From assembly GCF_043290135.1 (NCBI RefSeq), contig NC_134704.1, forward strand, positions 14,400,001-14,464,000: a DNA stretch of 64,000 nt, in the 5' to 3' direction. The translations under genes were made by a program, and so were the position numbers. A model generated the notes under the pieces. It was not told the origin of the DNA. It was given only the letters and a program-made list of their open reading frames with translations, and ran no database searches. Source of the DNA: Rhipicephalus microplus. Taxonomy: Eukaryota; Arthropoda; Arachnida; Ixodida; Ixodidae. Each line of letters opens with the position of its first letter. Within the stretch, counting starts at the first letter, position 1. Below, piece after piece: positions 11,170 through 23,988 of this stretch.

Positions 11170-12100
11170 GCAATATGTCTTAGCACTCTGTCCTTCTCTC
11201 ATGCCGGCTCGGCCTTTCCTTCTCTTCCCGGGATACGTTGTACCATTTCATGTGCGAGATAAACTTGTTCTGAAGGCCAAGTACTCTGTGTGTATGTGTG
11301 TGCTAGAAGATGTGTGCCGTAAGACCGTTTTTGTGCATGAAGTGAAGCAATGTGTTGTGGAATCCGTATTCATGTGTCCAGCGATCACAGCTGGTTGCGT
11401 CACTGCAGCGAAGACCAGCTTGTAGGAAGTAAAGGGAGGGTTCCGACTGGAACACTTGGTATGTCCATATAAGGTGGTATGCGTCTACTTGCATTACTCG
11501 ATAGAACCTAATGGCAAACGCAACCAGTTCCACTTTGATATATGCCAGCCGGTGCAAGGGCCACCGCCGACCGAAACATCCTAAGCACGACATCCTCAGC
11601 CCTATATAGTAAAGTGAAGATGGAGAAAGCAGAGACGCGGTGGCATAAGAACGCGGGTTCCCTGCCAAATAAACGATTTCAGAGAGGGAAAAAGCTATGT
11701 TGAGAGTGTTCGCGAACTCTCATCGGAAGCAAAGTCCCTTTCCCTAATCTTCTAAATGCCGCACTTTGCCTAATTGCTTAGCTGATGAGTCGGGCTGAAA
11801 AGAATGGCCTCTGCACCTTACCGCTCTAATGTATCTCACTTACTTTTAAAGGCTAAGTGACGGATGAGTCCGGCGAACGGGCGACTCGCTACTGACCTAT
11901 AGAAGCATCAGACATTGAGGCATAAATGTGAGAGACGTTAAAGCTAATTCGGGACAGCAGCATCCATCTTCACCTTGTTCGTTCTCTTCTACCGAGTTTG
12001 TGTTCGCCATATTTTCAATTCCGATTTTTCCCAGATACGTACATGCTCACTCACCGATGGGAATAGCACGGCTAGCACGACCACGTTGGTCGCAAATCCG
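11170..12100. other. Non-coding spacer
   Basis: Nothing recognised. Confidence 0.35.
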
Positions 12101-12309
12101 GGACGGTGATCTAGTAGCTAAGGTGTTTGAATTCTGCAGGTCACGGTGTCGAATCGCGGCCGCATTTTCGATGGAGGCGAAAATTCTTGAGGCCGGTGTA
12201 CTTGGATATAGGTGCATGTGCAATAGCCCCGAATATTCAAAATATCCGGAGCCTTCCACTGTCGTCTCTCATAAAACCATATCATGGTTTCGGGACGTGA
12301 AACGTCATC
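12101..12309 (+). mobile_element. tRNA-SINE, full length, diverged
   Basis: The head GGTGATCTAGTAGCTAAGG (A-box region) and B-box relic GGTGTCGAATCGCGGCC are followed by the family body: CATTTTCGATGGAGGCGAAA, ATATCCGGAGCCTTCCACTG, GGTTTCGGGACGTGAAACGT. It runs directly into a (TTA)n array, which appears to be its tail. Confidence 0.85.

Positions 12310-12386
<77 letters not shown>
12310..12386. repeat. (ATT)n array at a SINE 3' end
   Basis: 77 bp of pure trinucleotide repeat starting exactly where the SINE body ends. The same arrangement, mirrored, is at 46588-46659. Confidence 0.95.
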
Positions 12387-12387
<1 letters not shown>

Positions 12388-15300
12388 GTTAGTCACAAAG
12401 CGTCTGCATTGTCTCAGTCGCTCGCTGCTCGATATTGCAATAGCGCGAACTCGGTACCAAACTTATGAACGAACCACATGCGGAACAGGATGTCGCCTTA
12501 TTTGACGGGGTAATGGACGTGAATTCTGCGTCGCGACGAGTATACAAGTCGCATGCGGGTGTGAACACCTTGAATCGCTGTTTGGTCGCTAGTCACAAAT
12601 AACGGCGCGATCGGCGTTCATCACTTGCAGGAGCAAACGAGACTTATTATCGAGCCAGCCCAACCTGCCGCAGCAAAACACAGTTTCTGCGGTGTTTCCT
12701 ACGCACTTCGTTCAGTCGCTACTCCTCAAAACGCTTTCAAAAATGAAAGTAATCGAACTACCAGTTTCTCTATCTAACTAATGTCAACGCTTCATACTTG
12801 ATAAATCTCTCTCTCTCTCTCTCTTTTTTTTCATCTGTTCTCTCTGTACCTCTTTTCATATTTAACGCTACCTTTAACTGCCATGTAAGGCACAAAACTA
12901 GGGAGCCGTGACTGCGTAACCCTTCCGCATATCCACTCTCCCTTTCTCTAATAAACTCTAAATACAGGAATTGAAGATATCAGTTCACACAATTCCGAGC
13001 AAGTACTCATTATCGATCATCGTAATCTCTTGTTGGTCTACTGATATACATGAAATGTCAGGTGCACCGAACTGGAGACTTCGTTACCATGAGGAATACA
13101 AATTAAACAAAAGTGTTTATGTAAGCCCGCTCATACATTTATGCGCTGAAAAACAAAGCCAGTAGTTATTATTATTATCATTATCGTTGTTGCCGATACT
13201 TCATCCATTTCTATTGATGAATTATGATGGGGTGTACAAGATCAAAAAAGTGGCAGTCTGTTCGACTAAGTTCTGAGTTAAAAAGAAGAAAAAAAAATTG
13301 TCGATTCAGGTGCCAAACTATATATTAGAATGACACTGTCCGATAACAATATGGCGGTTCACAAAAAGCGTGAACGACTCTATTGCCGTATAAATAAAAA
13401 ACAACAGAACCTTCTTGTTAGCTATATATTATAAAGAGGTAAACAGGGGAATCACAAGCATATTAGAACATTGAAAAATATACCAAGGAAGATATAGAAC
13501 AACACTGTGGAATCTAAATAGCTTTGCTTCGAGAAATAGTTAACGCCCAGTTAGCGTGATGAATGGAAAAATTTGGAAAATCCGTTGTCAGAGTAGCTTT
13601 TAGAACAGTACGCTATGCACCCTTTTTTACAAGGTTATTCGATTCATCTGAGGTTTGCAGAGTCATTTCCAATGCGACGTACGCCTCATGTGTACTTCTG
13701 CGCCGAGCGACCAGTCATTGCGCCACGTCAAACGACCCGCCAGTCAACATCGACCAATAGAGAGGCTAAAATTCCCCTTTCGCCCAGAATTGCATGCGCG
13801 GGGAAACCGAATAATAAAATGCGTATAGAGGTCCACACTTTTTTATCGGAGTTCTAGAGACCGGGGCCCTTCCTAGAAAATCCCCCTGCAGTGAAAGAAA
13901 AAATAATCCCGGCGACCACGAGTGCAGGATCATAGCTCGAGGAAAAGTTATAACAAACGAAAACAACGCGACAGAAACCCTTGTGGCGATAAACACGACG
14001 TCAAACTGCGAGTCAGACCCGTCTCGGCGGCCGTTCCACGTCTTTCCTTCTCCACTCTGTTCCTTTCTCTTTCTTTCTACTGCTTTGCTTCTCAGTGTGG
14101 GTATTCTACGCTCTCTATATTTCCTATGCTTTGTTATTCCTTGACGCCAGCCCTGGCTCGAGGGTCACACATGGCTTCGTTATCCACCCCGACGCTGTTT
14201 TCCATGCAAATTTTGCCCGCGTCTCGGGTGCGCAGACGTAGAAGTAAATTGACCTTATAGGTTCGTATGCGACAAAGCTCCGGATTCAACAGTCGAATTT
14301 TCGTATCATAGCGAGAGTTTTTTTTTTTTTTTGCTGTTTGGCGTCAGATATTTTTTCTCTCTCTTTTTCCATCCAGTTGATATCAAAGGCAGGCAATGTT
14401 GGCGCCTTTCGGTGGCACCGTCAAGGCCTCGTCACATGGAAAATAAACCATAAACAGAATGAGCTTTAAAGAAAGAAAGAAAGGTAAGAAAGAAGAACTT
14501 CGAATGATGTCAGAGTACTCTAGACACACACAAACTGACTAAAAAGAAGAGAGAAGAGGAAGGGAGTTAGGAAAAAAAGCAGAGGTTACTCCGATGCACA
14601 CGCGGTTTGTTATCTTACAAAGAAGGAAGAGAGTGAAGGTAGGAAAAAGGCGAGATGGATGTAGATATACTACTAGTGCAAAACACCTGATGCTATCCAT
14701 TACGGGCACAGTCGTTTGCTGACACCAGTTCATCGTAAAATAGAAAAAAAAGAGAAAAAGGAAAAAGTAGCAATGTGTGCACCACTTGGCAAGCCCGCAG
14801 CCATGTTTGGCCATGTTCGAAGGTTGTTTTGATAAGAAAATGGTTTACGTCTTCGTTAAGTTCAGACCGAACAACATGGTGTTCGACGTTGAAACACTCA
14901 GGCGAACAGGGAACAAGATCTGTCCCGTCTTCACAAGTTGCAGGAGACGCAGACGCCGGTGTGCGACATTCCAGCACGAAACGAATTGGTGGAAGCTACG
15001 CCTTTCCAGAACCGGCACAATAATGTTGACAATACAAGGTACTGGGCTGTTGATTTGCGCATTTAAGTCAGAATTTGCAAAAGCCCCTTACGCCAGAATA
15101 ATTTGTAAAGCAACATTTAGGCCAATCCTGAAGTGTGGCATATCATATGAGAAAAAACACAAATGTAATTGTCAAATGTGATTAAAAACTCAACACATGT
15201 ATTTCGCGCGATTAGCATGTAGTAAAGACAATGTAGATCAGCAACAAAAAAGCCTTAGCCCGTATTCGCGAGAAAAACTCTTACGCTAAAAATTTTCGTT

Positions 15301-18300
15301 AAAAAATATTTCAACCGATCGGGTTGCGGTACAAATCCCTAGAAGCCGACTGACCAATAAGAATACGCGCTTACGAAAGAGGGCTCCTGTGAATTCGTCT
15401 CCTCAACACGATCGGAAGTACGAAGTACTAAACAAGCGTCACTCGCCACCTCCCTGCGGGCCCCCGTGTTTTGCTCGGTGGCAGGAAGCCAATGGCCTGT
15501 CAAGAGCGTGATTTGCGACGCCACTTCCCTGTCAGCTCTCCGGCGGCCAAAACAACTCGCTAAAAGTTTGTCCTTCCGAAGCGGTGCAGCGCGGTAACGG
15601 AACACCACTTGCCCGCTGCCGCCTTTCAATGAGCGAGCCGTGTTTACAGGGAACCCTTTCCGTACAGCGGGAAGTGCCGCCCGCGATTGCTCAGAGGGCG
15701 CTCGCCCGAGCTGCAGAGAACATCGCCACTGGTGAAAAGGCACCTATGTTTACTTATTTCAATTTACTTCGTTTTAAATTTTATTTCGATAAAAAAAGAT
15801 AAGAGTGGAATATGTTAATCTGGATGTCTGTCAGGTTAATTTCCCTGACGTGCTACACCAGGTGCTGGGCGATTACGATGTATACACCGACAAACACATG
15901 ACACATACAGCCACACACACCTAGACTACACCATTTACAAAGTTTCGTACGCGCTCGTAAGGCAACCGAGGGCAACACAAAAAAGGAGTACAGCAGCCTG
16001 CAGCATATATACCCGATAGACTAATGAAAAGGAGAAAGAGAAAAAAAAACAGAAGGCAGCGCACGCATACCATATCGTGCACGGTTGTAGTTATGATTTA
16101 AAATCGAAGCCTATATATTCATCCTTCGTAAGAGAAAATTTGAGCCACTACGGGCCTTGACAGAATGTCACTGAAAGCGGCCGGATGGCACAACAACGGG
16201 AGCCTCCTGTGAATCTTGAAAGGGCCCCTAGACGACCTCTGATCTAAAAAATTATGGACCTTTACGAAAGGAACCCGGATGGAATGCGCAGCAGCAGCGG
16301 TGCGCACGGCGTCGACCCGGTTGAAACGGACGTCGCGAGTGCTGTAAGAGTGGTTTGAAGCAAAAGTTGGTGTAGCGTTTACTCGAGTAAACGTTTGTTT
16401 GAAACGCAAAGACGACGAGAGGCGGGTTGGGTTTCGTGTAAGCTTCATCGCAGATAAAGAAGCCGAAAGTGTAGACAAGTTTAGTTGCGCGTCCGCAGCA
16501 GCCGTATGGACGCAGCCTCCTATTGCGAATGGCTGCATGCTGCGTCCGTAGGACGTGCGATTGAGCGTTGCGGGTAGTGCAGAAGGGTGCAGCGAGAGAG
16601 AAGTGTGTCGTAAGCGGGCGGAGGGGCCGGCAGCTGCTGCAGGTGATGAAGAGAGTGACGTCAACGCGCAGCTGCGACTTGACCTACTTGGCACCACGCC
16701 AGCACCTTCGGCGAGGGGTTGGTGCGGATGTATTAGACAACACTAGTCAAAGAGCTGATTCGCATCAAAAAGGTCGAACACGTTATCCACTTCTGTCACG
16801 CCCTGTCTTTTCCGCAGAAATCGTGTGGCCAGCAATCAGTTTATGTGACGTAATGAGGAACTATGCTTCCGATTGGTCCATATACGAGGGATATCAATCG
16901 TCACTGGTATGCCACTTTGTTTTGTCATGCAGTCGAACGCCCGTTCTGACGCTTCTCACGCGAGTACGCGACTATCGTGCGCAATCAACTGACATCACTT
17001 CTTTTTGTGCCTTGCGACTGCGCAAGCAAAGATAACATGTAGCCGAAAAACGCGAAATCCTAATAGGCTGGACGCTAACTAATGACGTAGTCGGCTTGTT
17101 TTAAAAAAAGAATTAGTGGCGAGGAGGAGATAACGCTTGCATGACGGATAGAGAAGGTGAGAAAGATACCAGTCTCTTGTATTTGAACTGGTACTTGAGT
17201 ACTTCAGTGAGTAATAAGGACGGGGAGTTGCGCTTTCCTGAATTTAGGTAGCCCCTGCCAGGTAGGAAAGCTTGTTAATTCCATAGGCAGGCGCCACTTA
17301 CGTTTCTCTTTATGGCATCTTAGCGTGTACGTATAGCCGCGGCCAATTATTCTAGTCATCCCTTCCTTTAAGACAGCAAATATGAAACCTTAACGCAGAG
17401 ATCCATACCGCGCTGCCTCCATCTGACATTTGTCATTGCTTCAAGCACCTCGCGATGACCCCCCGACAAAATGACGCCCATACGTTATGCACACATGCAT
17501 GCGTAGCCTCCGACGCTGTTAGTAACACGTAACATTTACACTTATCAAGAGAAAACTGAGAATGAGTCGCAGAGCACATAATTCACCCGAAAATAACCGT
17601 CGCCTTTGTGAACATGCCTATACGTATACAAGGTATACGGCCCTCTCATCAAAGTTATTATCGTGGCTCTTTCTCCGCGTTTAGACAGCATTTCCTGTAT
17701 GGGCTGATCGCTGAGCGCGCGAGCCGCTCTCCCCCGCATACAGGACCAAAACTGCGCAATCCACCTTGCACGGCGTGTTTCGCTATAGCGGAGTCTACGT
17801 GGTTGACAATTTCCACGAGCGATCGCTCGCAGCGACAGATGTTTCGTGACGTCACTGGCCCGATGGCAGGTGCAGCGTAATGACGTCACTCCAGGCACTA
17901 CCGACGCATTCCGGAGTGTACTTCGTCCCGCTGTTCGCGCAGCATTGCCACGGGGATTCAGTCACATCCGCGCTGACACAGGGCGTCACGGCTCGTCCGC
18001 CTACCACTCCAGGGGGCACGTGCCGTCAGAGAGCCTTACGTCACAGACGGTGTTACGATTACGGCACGCTCGAAGGGAGGCGAAGAACGCGCCGACTAAA
18101 AGTGTACCTGTACGCCTTGCACGTATTGTGAAAGCAAGGAGAGGGGGAAGAAAGCGATGCATGCGTAGAACAGGAAGAGTCAGCGAGGGAGAGAAAGAGA
18201 GGAAGTGAAGTGAGGTATGGAAAGAAAAAAATACACGCAAGCTACCTGCCAGGTCTCTCCATCATCATGATCAACGTTCTGCTATCCATCTCTTAGACCC

Positions 18301-18893
18301 GATTTTTGTCTTCATTCATTCTACGACCATCCTTCTGTAGACGCACCGGTGCATGCCTATATACCGGTAGCTTGGCACGTGCGTTTCTCACGAAGCCGCC
18401 GCCAGCGCGCATACCTGTACAGTCGCTTCGTCTATACGTAACGGGACGCACGAAAGCGAGTTCAAAGCGACTGCTGCCAAGGTGTTGCAAAACCAGGAGA
18501 GTTTCCAGCCGAGTTGTAGTTCTTTCACAACTAAAGAGTTTTATCTCCTACAGGAACATGCGGACGAAGCAAGACCACGGGGGCCTGTTAATCTGGCATC
18601 TTTTGAGGCGGTATGCCAGCTTTATATAATTGCTTCATCATCAAAGGCGGCTTCCACTGCCGCTGATTGAACTCTCGACTTGTACTTATAAGCTGCCGAA
18701 TGCAACCACGGCGAACGGTAAGCAGTAAACAAATTAATTAGCATTACGTTCATCGCGTAAACTCGAATTGATCATAACTTTTCGACGCCCATCACGCTGT
18801 TATTTTAACACTTCACCACCATCTACAACCATCCACCGCAACCGGGAATCAAACCGAGAGCTTAGCTGCACGGCATTTTGGCCGCCAAATCCA
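12387..18893. other. 6.5 kb without a recognised gene
   Basis: A (TC)n tract lies at 12806-12824 and poly-T at about 14317-14332. GC-rich, CpG-rich stretches lie at 16270-16740 and 17700-18200 with long open frames on both strands and no domain. TGACGTCA palindromes are at 16656, 17847 and 17881. A plus-strand frame at 14777-15181 includes a protein-like stretch (MVYVFVKFRPNNMVFDVETL) that I cannot assign. The 3' part of a gene or an unknown repeat could be hidden here. Confidence 0.35.
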
Positions 18894-19128
18894 CACGCCC
18901 CGATGGCGAGTGGATATGGCGGAGGGCGGTTGACCTGAAGGTCTCGGGACCAGATCCCTGTCTCGGAAACCGCATTTTCGATGGACGCGAAAATGCTTGA
19001 GGTATGCGTATGCATATTAAGGCACGCGTAAAATAACTCCAGATGATCACACGAAAAAAATTTTCCGGAACCCCCCAGCTACGGCATCCTTTATAATCTT
19101 GTGGTTTTGGGACGTTAAACCACAACAA
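18894..19128 (+). mobile_element. tRNA-SINE, diverged subfamily
   Basis: The head is around CGATGGCGAGTGGATATGG and GGTCTCGGGACCAGATCC. The body keeps CATTTTCGATGGACGCGAAA and the tail TGTGGTTTTGGGACGTTAAA. It ends near an ACAATTATTG tail. Confidence 0.75.
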
Positions 19129-19136
19129 TTATTGTC

Positions 19137-19172
19137 ATATTGATTGTATGTGGAGTTTAACGTCCTGTTACC
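19137..19172 (-). mobile_element. SINE tail fragment, reversed
   Basis: TTGATTGTATGTGGAGTTTA then ACGTCC matches the 3' terminus of the SINE family in the opposite direction to the copy just before it. The two form a tail-to-tail pair. Confidence 0.6.
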
Positions 19173-20470
19173 CGCGTGCAGCTGGCATTTTCAACGACAA
19201 AAGAATGCCCAGTTCACGACAACACCGTAGCCCAATGAAAAGAAGATTCTATGAAATGGCGTTGAGAGTCACGTATTTTATTTTAAAATAAATGAGAGGA
19301 ACGATTCTGGTTATGCAGAGAAAATACACGACAGTAGAAGTGCTGAAAACTTATACAGCTCCATAATGTGTGTGGTGTGATCGGGTTCTTGTAATAATAT
19401 TAACTATTAAAACAGGAACAGTCAGGACCCGCTCCCCTCTCTCCGCTTTTGCTTCAAACGACCTCACCTCGCTCTAAAACGATTGGCTTGATCCACTTCT
19501 GCACAAGAAGAAAAGAAATTGCGCTCTTTTAACGCCTCGTGGAGATGCGCGGCATTGGAGAAGTGAGGACGTCGCCTGATGGGCACGATTCAAATATCAC
19601 GAACTTTTTCTTAGTCTTGGGCTCATATATCGGCTCGGCATACAGGCCGACAGGAAGCCACCATACAGTTCTAACGTGACAGATAAGTGACAGACGGCAT
19701 CACGAAGAGAATTCGAAACTGCCTATTCAATATTTACGGCCTCGCATTATGGTCTGAGATGTATACTGTGGAGGCTCGACTGGCCCGCGTTGTAGATGCA
19801 AACAGGCAGCCTGATTCCTTGCTTTTTCTATGCGAAAACCACCGCTGCCCGAAGGGGCTTGGATATCTGTTTAGTCTGGCAGAGCCTACTGCCAATAGAG
19901 CACTACGACGTCGTCCCGTATAGTAATAACTAATATTGAACAAAAAAAAAAACGAGAAAGAGAAGGCGCCGGAAGCAACAACCAACTCAGGTTGGGGAAA
20001 GGCTGCATTTACGTAGTATCGTAGACTTGCTCTCGTCTATAGTTGATGAGAAGGCTGCGCAAAGAGAAACAAAAACATACAAGAACCTTTATCCTACAGG
20101 AAAAAAGCAGAGCTTGGCGTGTGCCTGCTGTTTCGTTGTTGTTTTTTTTCTTTTTATCGCAATGCTTTCTCCTAACTTTCTTGCTTCCACCGTGGCGGGA
20201 ATGGGAGCGCCATCAAAGCGCTCAGCAGCGCTACACTTCGATTGCTACAGGCAACAATGGCGGCGACGCGTTCGCCTCTACGAAAAAAAAAAATACACGC
20301 AGCAACGCGAGTGACAATACAGTGAATGACTTAGACGAAAAATCAGATCGCGATTTCGGAAACGGCTGATCGACAAGTCTGTGACCGAGCGAGCACTATT
20401 TATTGGCAAACGGCGCATACAAATACGCGCTCCCTCTGTTGTGGGAGCACACCCTATACCGTTCAAAGGG
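19173..20470. other. Non-coding spacer
   Basis: Nothing recognised beyond short poly-A and poly-T runs. Confidence 0.35.
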
Positions 20471-20600
20471 CTTTGATTGATTGATATCTGGGGTTTAACG
20501 TCCCAAAACCACCATATGATTATGAGAGACGCCGTAGTGGAGGGCTCCGGAACAGTAGACCACCTGGGGCTCTTTAACGTGCACCCAAATAACCCCAGGT
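20471..20600 (-). mobile_element. 5'-truncated tRNA-SINE
   Basis: TTGATTGATTGATATCTGGG, then the family body to about the TTTAACGTGCACCC block. The tRNA half is absent. A second small echo of the tail (TAGATATCTGGGGTTTA) is at about 20812-20830. Confidence 0.85.
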
Positions 20601-22265
20601 TTGAAATAACCCCGTTTGAAAGGCTCTGTTCCTATAGCCAACTGGCTGACCACAGTAAAGATTGTGGCTGTCGGCCAATTCTTGATAGTTGTGTGGTCAT
20701 GGGGCTTTATAACAAGTAACATGAACGCGAGATGAGTGCAGCATTCCACATTGAACAGCAAGACGTTTCTTGCGCTGGCAAACCCTCGATTTCACTTCAA
20801 GGCCGTAAATTTAGATATCTGGGGTTTACTGACGTGACAAGGTCACGATAATGTTTGCCGTGTGGCCGTTATCACTTGTATGTGCATATATCATATGTTT
20901 CATGGTTTCTGCGAGGATACCTTGCCTCCTATAAATTGCACTTGTACTTGTTAGTCCAGCACCGTGTTTGCGTTCCCCTTTCGTTCGTCCCGTACTTTGC
21001 GCTGTTTTAGTCGTCGTCAACTATACAAATATGCAACTGACTGACTCACCTTCGAGGGACGCATTGAGGTACTATCGGCGTCAAATGAAAGGAAAACAGC
21101 GGCAAGCATTAGCAATAGTACCACTCATCTCCATAAACAAACGCGCATATACGCTATGCTGCCCTAATGTCTGTTCGAGCGTGTCAGTGCATATGACTGG
21201 AATGTGCGCACTATACATACAGCACGGCTTACGCTTGCCACTGTTCGCGTTTAATTAGACGCCGACAGTACTTCTGCCTGTGGCACATTTCTGCACTTTC
21301 TGCGCACTGCATCAGGTTTTGCGTTTACAACGCCACAGCCGGGCCCAAAATCTAACTCATAACAAGCTTCATTCGAAAGAAATGCCTTGAATAAATAGAA
21401 CATCAGAAGCTGCGCGCTGTTGTGACTCGCGTCCGTGGGCGCCCTGCAGTCCATGAGGAGCATAGCCGGGCTGCGTTCCCACGTCCTGAAACCTTAATAC
21501 ATTTCTCTTGTAAGGAGCGTCCAGCGGCGGGAAGCAACAAAAGAATAAGAATGTGGCAACTTTGACGGTCCGTGAGCCAACGTCCCTATATAGGCATTTC
21601 GTCCATGCTAGCTTTTGTTTGGAGAGCCAGCGCGGTCGACCAACCGCGCAAGTCGTCCACCTAAGCGACTAAATCGCTAATCCTTTGCTACCCTTCCTGG
21701 GAAAGACGGCAGGAAGCACTCATCCACGAGCTTGTTCTGTGAAAGACCCCACTTTCCCTCTTTTCGGTGAAACTGACCGGAGGAACATTGCGTTAGAAAG
21801 TGCAATGAATATTCGGCGACCGTATGTTATTGGCTGATGCCATATTGGGTAGTGTCATGAGTGTTATTGGTGTTTCAATCAAGAAAAAGGAGCCCGACAG
21901 GGCATAAAACGACGCTGCAAAGTGCAGGACGTCGTTCTGAAGCGTGATTTAAATGTTCATCCCCTACACTCGTCGTTTGCGGAACTCTAACATCTCATGC
22001 TGCAAATATTTTGTGAATAGTGCCACTAAACCTGTTTGTTTTTCGTCTCCCCAACTTGTCAGCATCATTTCCTCCACCTGGAGTTGCTCCACAATACCAC
22101 AGGAGCCCGGGTCCTAGGCAACCCTGGAGTCAGCGGGGAAGCGTCGGTGAGACCCCGGCCCGCAACAGAGCGTACACAGATAACGAAAGTTTGTCATTTG
22201 TCATAGTGTTATTGCTTTTGGAGTTGCTTAGAACCCACCAAGCTGATCTCACCGGCGGTAACTGA
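20601..22265. other. Non-coding spacer
   Basis: No gene recognised. The sequence around 22020-22165 is CCCGG-rich and open on the plus strand, but I cannot link it to a family. Confidence 0.35.
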
Positions 22266-22267
22266 CA

Positions 22268-22440
22268 AAAAAAGCATTGCAGAGAAGCAAAATATTTGGA
22301 CAGAGAGGGAAGGAAATACAGGAAGGTTAAACATAGATGTTCCAGATGGCTGTTCTGTACCTAGGATGGGGAAAGAGGATATCAAACGAAAAAAAAAAAA
22401 CAGAAAAACAAAGACAGACGGACGACAGTCCAGCGGTACA
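22268..22440. repeat. Purine-rich interspersed repeat
   Basis: A GAGAGGGAAGGAAATACAGG block is followed by GTTAAACATAGATGTTCC, a CTGTACCTAGGATGGGG block and a poly-A stretch. A similar order (GTTAACCAGGACATTCTAAA, then a TTGCCTAC...GG block) is seen at 52095-52215. I believe this is a common tick dispersed repeat, from memory only. Confidence 0.5.
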
Positions 22441-23159
22441 TCCATTCTGAAGCAGATCACGAAACCATCGCAGAGTTAATGCACGGACGTCCCGCAGCTA
22501 TATCGCGGACACTCGCCTGCTACAGCGAGTGCCACTGCCATCAGAATGACAAATCACGAACGGCGAAACAGCGCCACGCCCCATCGACCACATAAGCACC
22601 CACTGCCCCCGCGTCGAGGCAAAGCACAGCTTCGCAGGGGCCCGTCGCTGCTGGCGTACACTTATATGCGCTCTGAAGTGCACTACGTATATGGAGGCGC
22701 TAACGCGGTAGAGAAGCCGCCGTGCATCACCAACAGCGACCTCACGTCAAGCGCGCCGGCACGTCGGAGACGCGGCTAATTCAGTCGCTCGTCGCATTGT
22801 GCGCCCGGTCACGGCACGCTGAGCACGGCTCGCGGAAACGTCGACTGCGGGGGCGACTTCTCCCGTCGCCGCGCGGTTTCCTGCGTGTGGGCCAGACGCC
22901 ACCGTTTGCGTGCAGGCGACGAAAAGGAAAACGGGCAACAACAACCCTGTCTCCGGTATTGAAGGCCATTCCAAAAGTTTGATGTCCAGAACTCGAGACG
23001 CGAGCGAGCACGCAACAGCGGTCGTCTTCGTCCTCTCGGCCTATGCAGATGCCGTGTTTTTTGTGAAGGCGATTCAGTTCCGTGGAATCCGGGAAGGTGG
23101 CCTAATCGAAAACCACACAATGGTAGCACGAAGCCACAAGGAAATCTACGCAAATTTAA
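22441..23159. other. GC-rich spacer
   Basis: Overlapping open frames on both strands without motifs (22722-23153). No gene assigned. Confidence 0.35.
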
Positions 23160-23266
23160 CGGAAATAAAAATTTCTAGTTGAAGAGAAATCCGTCCTAGT
23201 CCGGTGATCGAACCCGGGGCCAAGGTGTTTCCGGCGCGGTCCTTTTCCAATTTAGCGAACCAGGAT
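23160..23266 (-). mobile_element. tRNA-derived SINE of a second family
   Basis: Read on the minus strand, CCTGGTTCGCTAAATTGG resembles an A-box arm, and CCCCGGGTTCGATCACCGG carries a good B box. Then follow a GGACTAGGACGG block and an A/T-rich tail with AATTTTTATTTCCG. The tail differs from the main SINE family in this window. Confidence 0.6.
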
Positions 23267-23631
23267 GCTAGCATTTGGCAGCGCGAGAGGGAAGCAATAA
23301 GTAACGAGAAGCAAAACTCTGAGATCCGTATAGACTTACACTAGTTTTCGCGCTATGCACTGTGGTGGTTGTATGAAGAAGCTTTAGTGAGCGTAGAGCT
23401 GATCGCCGGTCGTGCAACGCACCGAGCACAGTTCGGGCCTCTGCTGCAGCACCCTCGATGCTGCTTCCTCTGCACTGGAGAAGTACTTTCACTTAACAGT
23501 TGTCAATTATCTCATGCACTTTTCCTGGTACGTTATGCTGAGACGGTTAACTTGCTCTTTGCTTGAAGAGTTATAGGCCATCATACCGTAATGCTCTCCT
23601 GGAATTCTGGACTCCAGCTTTGAACGTATAT
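23267..23631. other. Non-coding spacer
   Basis: Nothing recognised. Confidence 0.35.
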
Positions 23632-23644
23632 ACGTACATAAGTA

Positions 23645-23975
23645 AATAAGTATTATGACAGGTAGATTGCCACTATCCCTCAAGATAGTGGCAATCGGGG
23701 GTTAAGGATATCATTGCTGAAATCAAGAAGAAGAAATGGACATGGGCCGGACATGTAGCGCGTAGACAGGATAACCACTGGTCATCAAGGGTAACTAACT
23801 GGATTCCCAGAGAAGGCAAGCGGGTTAGGGGGAGCCAGAAGGTTAGGTGGGCAGATGAGATTAAGAAGTCTGCGGGTATAAATTGGCAGCAGCAAGCAGA
23901 GGACCGGGTTAACTGACGGAACATGGGCGAGGCCTTTGTCCTGCAGTGGACGTAGTCAGGCTGATGATGATGATG
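23645..23975 (+). mobile_element. 5'-truncated RTE 3' end with internal deletion
   Basis: Very similar to the last part of the full-length RTE: it matches 4398-4427, skips about 175 bp, then matches from about 4602 to the (GAT)n tail. ACGTACATAAGTA flanks it exactly (23632-23644 and 23976-23988), a perfect 13-bp target-site duplication. Between duplication and element are 8 extra bases (AATAAGTA) that echo the end of the duplication. At the deletion junction sits a 13-bp reversed copy of adjacent element sequence. The coding remnant keeps the C-terminal frame, but one TGG reads TGA (GTTAACTGACGG). Confidence 0.9.
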
Positions 23976-23988
23976 ACGTACATAAGTA

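Noticed and set aside
16119..16697. 192-codon minus-strand frame
   Set aside because: Ser/Ala/Arg-rich product without any domain, in CpG-rich sequence where overlapping plus-strand frames are also open.
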